Source of the DNA: Nymphaea colorata
Taxonomy: Eukaryota; Streptophyta; Magnoliopsida; Nymphaeales; Nymphaeaceae
Length of the DNA stretch: 64,000 nucleotides
Reading direction: 5' to 3'
Assembly (NCBI RefSeq): GCF_008831285.2
Contig: NC_045143.1
Location: 6,891,503 to 6,955,502, forward strand
Within the stretch, counting starts at the first letter, position 1. Each line of letters starts with the position of its first letter. The position numbers and the translations under genes are program-made. Shown here piece after piece: positions 35,297 through 46,299 of this stretch. Below the pieces are notes generated by a model that saw nothing but the letters and a program-made list of their open reading frames with translations, ran no database searches and was not told the DNA's origin.

Positions 35297-38200
35297 GTGC
35301 TTGTGATATGTTCATCTATGCATGCTAAATCCTTGCTGGCATGTAGAGAGAAACTCACCCTGGTTTCTTCGCTTGATCACTGCAGTTACCACCATAAGAA
35401 GAATTGTGGTTGCACTAACAAGAGATACCACAACCAGAATCACAATTAAATGCTTCCTGCCCTTTTCATCTTGGCCGCATTGATTTTCCTGACAAATCCG
35501 AGGATTGCCTTCAATTCTTCAACGAGGAAAAGAAAAAGAAGAAAAGATGATTTAGTTAGCATTACCGGACGAAAGACAAACTTATCACATTATTCTTTTT
35601 CAAGTTTGTGCAAACCTTAGTATGAGTACTCCCGTTTTATTTTTTTGTTGCAAGCCAGGAGGGATTGATCCAGAGAGATCGTTCATTGACAGATCACTGG
35701 ATTTGCACACCAAATGTGTCATAAGAATTAAATAATTTTACAACCACACCATCTTAACCTAAAGAAGCTTCTCACATGTTGATCAAATTTTGGAGGTCTT
35801 GCAAAAATGTTGGCACTGGTCCATACAGGTTGTTCCTTGACAAGTTCCTAACGAACAATGAATTTAAAGCAACAACAGTGACAGCAGTGAAGTTAGTTGA
35901 GTTCACAAACTTTACGTGTTGCAACTTAAAGCAGCTAATTAGTGTTTGACAAACTCACAATGTTTTAAGTGATGTCAGTTCAAAAATTTGTTGAGCAATA
36001 GAACCATTCAGCTCACTATTAGAAATATCCCTGCAAATGAAATGTCAGATGGTACATTACTTTCCAAGAAAAAACATGGAGCTGTCAACCATTCCGCAAA
36101 CAAGCAGAAGACTCACAAAGTCAATATTCGTGGTGTTGAAGCATTGTCACAGGTCAGACCATCCCAAGGAGAAACAGGAAGACAAGGATCTCCCTGCCAG
36201 TGTTTCTTTAGATTGTACAACTCTTTGATTTTCTGAAGAGCACTAACTGCACATAGAGGATGGAGAATTTACAAAAGGAGAAAAAATTCGCAAAGGTGTA
36301 AACATTCAATTAAAAAATCTGGTCAAAACTTCCTTCCAGATTAGATTCACCACGGTTGTTTAGTATACATTGAAAACTATCAAGCTGGTCTCAAATTGCA
36401 TGCGGATAACATTGTAATAGCTTATTTATTTCTTAAATGAAGTTTCCGTTGTAGCAAATTCAATCCCATATTGTGCATAAGAGAAAATGAACCAGAAGGG
36501 GTCATTTGGTAATAGTTATGTGATGTTATTGTTCTATGAATATGTCCCAAAAAATGAGAGAGACTCATAAAACACTTGTGCAAGTGTCCCATGAATGAAT
36601 CTTCTACAATTTTTGAAATAGATTCATGCAATAACAACTTGTTACTCTTGCCAAACAGCCCCTAAGTGCCTCTCTATGTGTGTTGAATCCCCCCCATGTC
36701 TAAAAACTTCAACCCAAAAGGAAAAACAGAGTATCCTTAATCCAGTCATTAGGAAAGGAAAGGGGAAAAAAAAAAAGGAAAACATGACTTAGACAACAAT
36801 TATGGAACCGCAGTGTAATGCATCTTGACAGTACACAGAATTCTGGTTACGTAACGAAGCATTTGAGTTCCATTCTTTGAAATATTGCACCAATACTTTT
36901 GATTTGTATTGAGCGATATAGCCATACTTTGTGAGAGTTACCGACCGAGGGTAATACAAAATAGTCGATACTTGCCTTTGACTTTACACACACTAATCGG
37001 TTCCGGCACACCCAAAGGTGCTTATTAATATACTGTATGCTTACCGTGTACCCCTGTTTCGAAGAGGAAGTAATAATGAGAGCAAAATTTTAACACCATC
37101 TACCTTCTCGGGCGTCGGTTGCGGAGCTGTTGAATGTAAGCGCTTTGTAGACCTCGAAGGAGTTGAGGACCGCGCCCTCGTCTGAAGCATTGTCCGACCG
37201 TATGGAGAATTTATACTGGGAGACGGTTTCCGGACTAGTTGAGTACAGAACACTGCTATCGAGGTAGGAAACTGAGGCATTGCCCCAGACCTGGCCGTTC
37301 ATTAGAACGTTCATCCGCCTCGATTGGGGGTCGGCCGGTCGTACTACGTCGGCGAACTCTAAGTAGAGGTAGAACATGTCGTCAACTCTCCCAGTCCAGT
37401 TCACCAAGATCTCATCCTTCGAGTAGACAGCAGTTTGCATCACGATCGACGGCATCCCAAAGAGTGGTTCACCAGACTCACTCACTGTTTCAGTTGTGCT
37501 GTTCGGAGTCCCATAACCGTCGTACTCTGGCTCCCATATGCGATCAAAGCGGTCTTCCGGGTACCTAGGTTCAGTGATTTAAATCTAGAACGTCACTTAA
37601 ATTATGCTGGATTAAAAATAAAGGAACGTACATTTTTCAAAATTTTTGCCAAATAGACGTGAGCTACACAAATGAAAAACCAAATTTTGATTTTGAAACT
37701 AATATTTGAAGTAGAATCTCATAAGACCTGAAATTTCGACGATACAAAATTCCTGAAAACCTGAAAGTTACGTCCTACCGGATACAGGACATTCATGTCA
37801 TATATAATTGTTGCAGCTCTTCGTTTCCTTTTAAGTACAAGAGCACGGTTACCGTTGGGAGAAATAACACTACTCACCCAGTCTCATCGTTGGCCCCAAC
37901 GTCTACTCGCTTGAATGTTTTCAAAGCAAGCGAGAGCGAGCTATTGGCGGGGGCATACATGTCTGGATCGAGTGGCCGAAGCTTCAAAGCAGAAATGAAA
38001 GGTGTTCCATGTCCTGTGTTCACGAGGCACGCATACAGGAAGTTCACACCAAGATAGAGGTCGAAGCGGGGCAGTTCACTGAGGCCGTCATAATTGCCGT
38101 AAAGGAAGGAGGCCCGGACAAGATACTTAGTGCCAACAGTCGCAAGCAGCTGATAGCAGTTTCTTGTGTTGTTTGGGAACGATCTCACCGTAGAGTAAGC

Positions 38201-38904
38201 CTCGCTCGCCGTAATGCCATTCTTTAGGATCTAGCGGAATGTCCACCCCACTGTCAATGTACCCGTCATCGGTGACATAGGGGAGGTTGTCTGAGTAATT
38301 GTAGTTAGCTGTCTCGCTTCGTCCACAATCGATGCTGATAAATCCTGCGACCAAATTTCAGAAATTTAATTACTAATTTACTACTACTTTTGTCGAAATC
38401 AAGAAAAAAAAAAAGAAAAGTAGAATTGTCAAGTTTAATGTCTTTTCTGTTCATGGAGTAGTCTAAACATAATAATAAATAGTATTATTAGGAAACACGT
38501 CTGAGGGCTTGGATTCCTAATGCAATAATGTGGTAGTGTTTAAAACGCCTCGTGAAAGGTTGTTAGTGAGAGTATCAAAACGGCTCCACCGAATCAGGTT
38601 CAGCTCCCAAGCTGGTTATATAATACTCACCCTCTCTCGTAAACAAAAAAAAGTGTGCACCACTCTGTATGATGACAACAATACCACAATACTCCTGTTC
38701 ATAAAAAGGATAATAATTTTTTGTAAGGACAAAAGTGGTAATGAAAAAATTAAAAGTCTCAAAAACACATCTCTTTTTTAAAATTCCTTACAATCTTGCA
38801 ACTACCACTCAACTCACTCACTCCCTCTCTCTTGCTTTGTCCCTTTTCTTTTTATCATATCGAGCAACCTGCACACCCTTATATTTCGCACATGTATAAA
38901 TGTA

Positions 38905-39236
38905 TAATGATGGGAAAGAAAGGAGGTTGGGACATTTTTGAAACACTTTTTAAGAAATGTACATTTTAGACTTTTAATTTTTAATAACCCATTTTTCTCT
39001 TTTTAAGATTTTTTTTTTTTACTTAAACAAGTGTACTTTTATCATTACACTTGTGCACAGGAGTGTGCACATAACTGGGGGAAAGAAAGGGGGTTGGTGC
39101 ATTTTTGAAACTTTTTTTAAAAAGTGGACATTTTAAACCTTTAATTTTTTTCATAATCCTTTTTTCTTTTTTAAAAAAGTTTTTTTTTTTTGCTTAAACA
39201 AGTGTATTTTGATCATTACAGGAGTGCGCAAATAAT
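38905..39236. repeat. Tandem duplication of about 165 bp in intron 1 of copy C
   Basis: Two adjacent units (about 38905-39070 and 39075-39236) share GGGAAAGAAAGG-like starts, then CATTTTTGAAAC, TTTAATTTTT, and AACAAGTGTA...ATCATTACA ends. It is non-coding. Confidence 0.75.
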
Positions 39237-39269
39237 CGGCTATCAGAGCCTTGTTTGAACAGTTCGATT

Positions 39270-39530
39270 GCGTGGTCATGGAGGTAGCAAACACGAGTGG
39301 CTCCACATCAATAGAGGTAGCAGCTCTTGCTACTCCTGTTACGCAGTGAAATGCATGCTCAAGCCTTGTTTGCTGTCAAAATGGACCGAACTAATTATCT
39401 ATTGTGGCAATTTCAATCCAATGTGCCATGGTTAGTGATCTTATGAGGTATGTCGATGGCTCTTTTCCTGCTCCTTCAAAATACATCGATGATGACCAAA
39501 CAAAACCTAAACCAAATGATGATTTTTTTT
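39270..39530 (+). pseudogene. Copia gag fragment
   Basis: Plus-strand scraps resemble the copia gag start across shifted frames: MEVANTSGSTS at about 39278, then an equivalent of DRTNYLLWQFQ and DLMRYVDGSFPAPSKYIDD to about 39490. No LTR was recognised nearby. It is an old insertion in intron 1 of copy C. Confidence 0.5.
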
Positions 39531-40448
39531 GAGAAAAACAATTTTGCTGAAAAATAACCAAGAAAAACCAAACAATATTTATGACAATAGTCTGGAAGCT
39601 TCGGTTTGCAGTTCACTCGGCAGGTCAGCTTGTCTGCAACTTTTGCTGCATCTCATCGTCAAGAATGTGAAGAAAAGAGATTCCAAGAAAAGGAATTGTA
39701 GGGACAAATGTGGGCCCAAAACATTATTTAGATGTAGACCCGAATAATTGTATACTCGACCAATTTTAGTGGAAAAAATCTGGCAGAGTCTTCACGTCCA
39801 AAATAACACATTTGATAAAATCCTTTATCCAAATCTCAATAACATAATTAACTAATTCCACAAAGTGACCTTAATCAGGCAACACGTTTACTAATAAACA
39901 ACTATCATTAAAGATAAAATGCTTACAAGAACTCATTCCAAAGCTCACGAATAATTGAGCAGATTGACTCCATTACATGCAAGGAGCAGTACCCACTTTA
40001 CTTGCTCACAAAGTGAGCGCACGAACACTTTAAAATCACTTGACTCTCAATCAAAGTCACTTGTGATTCTACTAAGCTCACCAAGTGAGCTTCTCACTTG
40101 CTCGAGTCACAAATGCTCAAGCCATAACTGCTTAAAACCTAGAAGGCCAGCACCTCTATTTATATGGGTTGAGAAAGTCGGTGGTGAAGGTTCCACCTCA
40201 TTCTACAATATATTTTTTTTTAATATGTCTAGTCATTAGCCCACCGACTAGCAAAAAGGAGGCACATTGCCTCTTGATTCTCCTGAATTTTTCCAAGAGA
40301 GACGTGATGTCTCTCAACAGGAATTTCCTGTAAAACATTCTGTATAAGCGTCCTCAGAGAAAGCCATGGCCTTAATTTGTCCAACTAGATTATCGGGTAG
40401 AATAGGTGAGGAAGCATCTCTAGAACTTGAGAAAGAGAGCGGGATTAC
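39531..40448. other. Intron 1 of copy C, no gene seen
   Basis: The stretch contains a cluster of near-palindromic CTCACAAAGTGAGC / CTCACCAAGTGAGC words (about 40008-40095) that may come from an old repeat. The frame at 39955-40239 has no recognisable motif. The last part (about 40320-40440) is alignable with intron 1 sequence of the other copies. Confidence 0.45.
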
Positions 40449-40600
40449 CTTCTTGTGCTCCTACTAGTAACAGGGCAACCGCACAGCTGAACATAAAGAA
40501 GAAACCATGAGCATCCATCATCTTTTCCGCAACTTTTCTATGTCCTAGCTCTTACAATGTCAGAGCCTCTGAATATCCAGCAACTCCTCTCCGATTCTTT

Positions 40601-40608
40601 AATATATA
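40601..40608 (-). promoter_or_regulatory. Probable TATA box of copy C
   Basis: TATATATT on the minus strand, about 80 bases upstream of the copy C start codon, within sequence that is conserved with the upstream regions of copies B and D. A start site near 40575 would give a leader of about 55 bases. Confidence 0.5.
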
Positions 40609-40689
40609 AGTGTAGATCATAGGAAGGACCTCCAGATGAACTGGACTGAAGTTCAGTGCTGTTACGTAGCAGTCTCCGTTAGTCAACAA

Positions 40690-42010
40690 TCGATGTTCAT
40701 AAACCTGCTGCCAAATTGTATTATGTGCACACCCGGAGGCAAAATTGTGCACAGGGTGATCAATTACTTATTTAAGTAAAAAAAAAAAAAAAAGCTTTGA
40801 ATGTTTATAAAGACATTAAAATTTTAAAATGTATATTTTTTATAAAAAAATTCAAAACTAACCTAACCCCAAAGATTAAAATATACAATTTTAACAAAAT
40901 TATCGAAAATACCCCACCGCCTTTTTTTTCCCCTTTGGTATATTTGTAAGTGTAAAGGGGTGTCACGCAACTCCATCTCCAGCAAATTATGCATGTCGGC
41001 TACCAGAAGAGGTATCTGAACTAATGATCTTTCAGAAATTTAATTACCAATTGTATCGAAATCAAGAAAAAGAAAAGGCAGAATTACCAAGTTTAATGTC
41101 TTTCTACCAAATTAAACATGTCTGAGACCAGGGGTTGGTCACGCAATAATATGTTACTGTTTAAAACGCCTGTGAGAAAGGGACTAGTCCAAAGACATCC
41201 GGGACGAAAAGCTTCAAATTTCTGTTCACTCGTAGTGATTGGCAACAGAAGCGGAACCAGAAACCGTACTACTCCTTTTTACAAAAATGTTTTGAAAATT
41301 TAGTGGGGCAAGGTGAAGATCAACTGTTGGAAGTCTCCGCTAGCAAAATCAGGTGCTTAAGGCGAATAACTGCAATTGTAAGTGCTTTTGGGTGACTTGT
41401 TCATAAATTGGAAACCAATAGCAGAAGGGTAAAATTTCTTTTCAAGCTGTAAACAAATTCAATAAAGTTAAATATACTAATCACTTATTAAAAACAGAAG
41501 AACAGATCGATGAGATCCAAATGTAGTATAAAGCACTACAACGACTGCCAGAAATCGAGTAAAATTTTATTTCTTCATTAAAGAAAAAAGAGGGCATAGG
41601 ATGGCTCAAAAGGTTATTTTGGTCTGGAGGCAGCAAGACTTGCCAGCTTGCAGTTCACCGCCTGAATCGTAATTCAGCTTGCCGGCAAGCTTCTGCTATA
41701 TCCGGTCGTGGTCATGGTCAAGCATACGAGGATCTTCCCTTCCAAAAGAACTTATCTATATTATCTATTGAAGAAGATTATTTCTGCAGGAAGATGAGAA
41801 GGAATTTCCGGTAAACGATTACATATTCAAGTGTTTAGAGAAGGTTGTGGCCGTAATTTGTCTAATTAACTGGATTATCAGGAGAGAGTCGTTCAACTGA
41901 TGGGAAAGACTCGAATTAAGAAGAGAGAACGTTTGAATACCTGTTTGTGATCCTCCCAGTAAGAGGACAGCAGCACAACAGAGCAGAAAGAATAAACCGT
42001 GTACATCCCT
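40690..42010 (-). pseudogene. Receptor-like kinase copy D: exon 1 and a stub of exon 2
   Basis: Exon 1 (about 41942-42010) encodes [20 protein letters not shown], clearly the family signal peptide, but the two ATG codons of copies A-C are replaced (GAG AGG). Intron 1 has the same length as in copy B (about 1.2 kb) and aligns with it. Exon 2 begins at 40704 with GFMNIDC-like codons and then a stop; one G at the exon boundary is missing, and after about 15 bases the homology ends in sequence belonging to the promoter of copy C. It is the 5' stump left by an exchange between two copies. Exon 1 of copy D might still be transcribed into copy C, but the start codon is lost. Confidence 0.82.
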
Positions 42011-42597
42011 CTCTCCGCAATACTCTCTCTCTCTCTTCTAAGAGGATCGATCCAGAGCCTTCATATAACCAGCAGTTCCTCTGCCTTTCTTTAACATGTG
42101 CGTGCGGAGAGACATATGAGGGGAGGATGCAGATGAACTATAGTGAAGTCAATGCTGATAGTTGACTCCTAGAGGGGTGGAGGGAGAGAAGGGCACTGAA
42201 TTTGAAGCTTCTGGTTACTTTTTCTTTGAACCAAGGTGGACGGTGTCCAGGGTTCCTTTTCAAGTGCTTCAAAGAGCCCCGCGATCCTCTTGTAAAGTCA
42301 AGATTCCGTGGTTTGGTTGTAAAGCAAGAAGCGGGGGCTCCACATTGCTTGGCATCTATTTGCACGACCTTGCTGTTGACTTCACTCGGCCACCATGGAT
42401 TATTAAACATGGAGATTAAGCACACCCACAAAATACAAAATTACATGACTTCCCTTACAAAAAGATTTTAGAAATTAGAGAAGCCTACTAAGTAAACATC
42501 AGGTTCCACACTCCAACAGTCTCTACTCCTAGTTACTGGTATGGTATGGCATATGACCAGTGGAAAAAATTGTGAACAAACATTAAAATGCAGAGAT
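42011..42597. other. 5' flank of copy D
   Basis: Alignable with the 5' flank of copy B (20187-20870), including GGGGCTCCACATTG and CTTACAAAAA-rich parts. No gene is recognised; the frames at 42138-42471 are not conserved in copy B's flank. Confidence 0.55.
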
Positions 42598-42720
42598 CGT
42601 TGTTCAAATAAATTATAATTTCATGTGTGGTGGTTTCTCGTTGTTCAAATAAATTATAATTTCATGTGTGGTGGTTTCTCGTTGTTCAAATAAATTATAA
42701 TTTCATGTGTGGTGGTTTCC
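42598..42720. repeat. Tandem repeat, 41 bp x 3
   Basis: Units start at 42598, 42639 and 42680 with CGTTGTTCAAATAAATTATA and are nearly identical, so the amplification is recent. A single unit-like sequence exists in related flanks (for example near 24640 and 42960). Confidence 0.92.
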
Positions 42721-42854
42721 ATCTTTACCAACCAAGGAGATAGGGAAATTAAGCTAACGTATCAAGGCTCATAAATAGCCCGGCAAAGAGATGAAAGGTT
42801 GATGCCGTCCAGGATCTAATAATCGCTTGTGTTGTTATAACTACTTGACTTGAC

Positions 42855-44187
42855 AGATAACTAAAGCAAGAAGCACGGGCTCCACAGCTGTTCAAGAAGC
42901 AGACTACCATCCAGCCCTTTTCTCACGCATAAGCGCCCAACCAAATCGAGAGCTCATTATTCCAAATAAAACGCTGTGTGGTCTCCATCCTTACAACGAA
43001 GGAGATAGGAAACTAAGGTCAGGCTTCTTACCTTGTTTCTCACGTCGTGCAAACAAGAAGCCAGGAGGTGGGGACAGAAAGAGGACTTCTCTCCCGCAAA
43101 AAGCCAGTAGTACAATGCAGTGCAGAACTACAAAATTATAGCAAAAATGTTAAACTTTGAGTGGCTCTAATATATTATGAGAAAAATTACTTTAATTGGT
43201 CTATTGGGCATTAGGGCCCCATGGTAATAAGAACATTAACAAATTCTTTCGTGAATGTGCTTCACAATCGGACAAAGTCATGAAATAACATATTATAATA
43301 TTTTTTAGATTTTTTTTTCTATTTCCATTGCCAATCAATGCTTAAGAAGCTGTTTGGAATGGTAACACAATATTACTGTCTCATAAAACTACTTAAAAAA
43401 GTGGCCTAGATTCATGGAACACTTGTTATATAGCATTACATGAAATTGTCTCTTTTTTTTTTATGATAGATACATAGGACAGTATGTTATTGTTGCCAAA
43501 CATGTCCTAGAGGTTGGGATAAAAGTGGAGTCCTCCCTTCCCTGCAACAAAGGGGCTGGTTATCCGATGTTTGGTCCCATTTGAGCTTAGGAGGTCTTCC
43601 TAATCAGGTGACACTTAGTACAGCAGAATTGATCGGTGCCATCCGGGAACACAAAGTAGCTTTATAACCAATTTTCCTTTTCCATTGTTTTCAATTAGAT
43701 TTTTTTTTTTAAATGAATTCATCACAAGAAAAGTGACACTGAGTGATTTACATCTTTAGACGTCTACAGTGACATAAATTCCTGTCTTGCACTTTTTCTC
43801 CATTTTTTGTTGGAGTCTAATGCGTTACTAAAGTGGGATGACCGATGCAAGAACTGCATCACTAACCTTGGAATTTCCTCCGTGACAAGCAAGGCCACAT
43901 CACGTTATGATGCATCAGACGGATCTGAAAAATATTTGTGGCAATATTTTATATAGTGTGATATATGCATCTTTTGCACTACAACAATTTAAAATTAAAG
44001 CGGCCAAGGCCTTTCTCAGGAATCTAATGTAGAGAGATGTACTTTACAAACAAAAGAGCTTACGCTTGCCAACGATTTTGCGCCTTCACACACACAATTG
44101 AGAAACTCTATGGGCATGTTCTGCTACTACTACATGTTTTCAGAAGCATTGAAAAACTAAAGCTTGAAACTTTTTCATGCTTTTCAG
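42855..44187. repeat. Duplicated intergenic block, copy 3
   Basis: Matches 24420-26000 over most of its length and 9500-9900 at its right end. Its homology stops abruptly at 44187, where a receptor exon fragment begins. Confidence 0.75.
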
Positions 44188-44308
44188 AAGGAGTTGAGGA
44201 CCACGCCCTCGTCTGAAGCATTGACTTGCCGTATGGAGAAAGAGTACTGGGAGGGAGGCAGATGACTAGTTGAATACAAAACATAGCTGCGGAGGTAGTA
44301 AACGCTGA
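44188..44308 (-). pseudogene. Orphan fragment of receptor malectin exon 3
   Basis: This sequence is alignable with exon 3 of copies B and C (17100-17220; 37150-37270): GGAGTTGAGGACC, GCCCTCGTCTGAAGCATTGA and CGTATGGAGAA. It corresponds to the end of the second malectin half ([11 protein letters not shown]). Neither the exon's splice donor nor the rest of the exon is present. Confidence 0.8.
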
Positions 44309-45447
44309 CAGTTATATGCACATAGTTAGTCCTTGGAGATTCACCTTCCCAAACAAAAAAAACTTGCCTCCACCCCGGTCTCTATGTGCATTTGAACTTT
44401 TAACTCCCATATATAAAAAAAAAAATGGCTCATAATGGAAATCAAAAGTTAAATCTTTAGTTAATAGAAAATATCCGTTTCCAACAACTTGCAAAGAATA
44501 TTAAATTTATAGGCCGAGTTCTCATAGCCAAACAAAAAATGCTAATCTAGACACAAACAATATCATTTTTTTAAAAATTATATATTATATATATTTGAGA
44601 ATAGTAAATGTACCATGTTCTGAATTCATGGTTGCATCATAGCCAGCTAAAATTTAAAAATTCATCATAATTCATTACCAAAACTATCATAAACCATTGC
44701 CCTACTATCTATAAACAGTGGTTAGGTAATAAATTTTTAAACTTTAGCCATCCAAAGATTTATTACACGTTACATCATTGAACTGTCCTATTCATGAAGT
44801 ACATGTACAATCTAGTCAAGCTGGTACGTGAGGCTTTATCACTTTGAAAAGTCTCGGTGTATTAATAAATATTTAAATTAATTTATCGACGAGTCACCAA
44901 GTCAAATTTGACTGGGTTCATAAATTAATTTGAGAAGGATGAGGAGAGGTGGGGGTGGTGTATTGGTATATCCGAGTCCACTTAGATCGAGAAATTTGGT
45001 AAAGCTTTTTAAACAAACATTGAGCATTCTAAGACCATCATATAATTAAATATTGGTTTCCCATTTGTAAACATTCAATATATATTATTTGCCTCGTATA
45101 GATCTGCATATATTTTTTCATATTGATCTCCTTCTAAATTTTGAAAAAGTAGAAAACAAATTATTGTTATATTATTCAAGCATTAGTTGGCACAAAGGTA
45201 AGATAAGGTTTACGGAAACCCTCATACATATGGTCCCCCTACATCTTTTTCTACCAGTCAGTGCTTCTTAATGCAAATAAGCAACTATTATATATTCTCC
45301 AACATTCGAACATGCAAAAAATTAAAACTAGCCTTCGTTTGAAACGTAATAAAGCGTGTGAACCAATGCAGGTAATACTTGACAATTAACAGAAAAGCGG
45401 ACCTCTTTGCAAAATGGTAAAACAATATAGTTTTTCTTTTCTAAATG

Positions 45448-45496
<49 letters not shown>

Positions 45497-46299
45497 AGAG
45501 AGATCACGATTTGGCAATTGCAGGCAGATGACGAAGCATTGATTATGCATGTGATATCATCTCGGAGTCTTCCATATACATTGCATCGTTCCTTGTAAGC
45601 CCCACACACACCACTATGTTATAAAGAGCTTCGAAAGTAACTGATTGCCTTTGGATGATGAACAAGCAAATGGCCACCGACGACATTTCCAACTACTGAT
45701 TGCCTTCTTCTAACCAACACTTTATGCAAATGTCAAGTACTCGCGCATAAATATTAAATAAATGGATAATATCCAAACAGGTATTATTCATTACAACAAA
45801 GAACACACTTACTAGCTAGGAAGACGGAAGGTTCACCGTTGGATCATGTGTTTGTGTCCTTCCTTGCACGATCTGCCGCTGTAAAAATGCATCGCCAACC
45901 CTTTCATCCCAACCCAACTTGCAGAATCAATTTTTGACGGTCGAGCAGTGAAGAGAAGTCCAGCGCAGCCCCCACATCTTCCTCTCGATCGCACATCACA
46001 TAAATGAGAAATGTTGAAGAAAAAAGGATGGGCCATCCCATGTCTCCTGCAATCGCGTTGCCCTCACGTGGTGACATAAAATTAAGAGGGCCCGCAGTCT
46101 GGCCTCAATGTTGACGCCGTAACTGCCATCCGTTCCCACCACCTATCGAGACAAATCAAGTTAATCGATTTTAACCTTTAATTTACTCAGTTAGGAGAAG
46201 TACATTTTTTATTTTTTTATTTTACTTTTGCTAATGCAATGTATGTAGTTTCCCTTTGGCTGCAAGACAAATTACTTACGAGAAGCTGAGACAAATCAA
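44309..46299. other. Intergenic, no gene seen
   Basis: AT-rich sequence. A (GA)n run lies at 45449-45492. Open frames at 44312-44494, 45089-45271, 45328-45609 and 45833-46036 lack recognisable motifs. Confidence 0.5.

Noticed and set aside
40000-40100. Repeated CTCAC...GTGAG words that could suggest a CRISPR-like or regulatory array
   Set aside because: Only a few short words with irregular spacing in a plant intron; no repeat-spacer structure.
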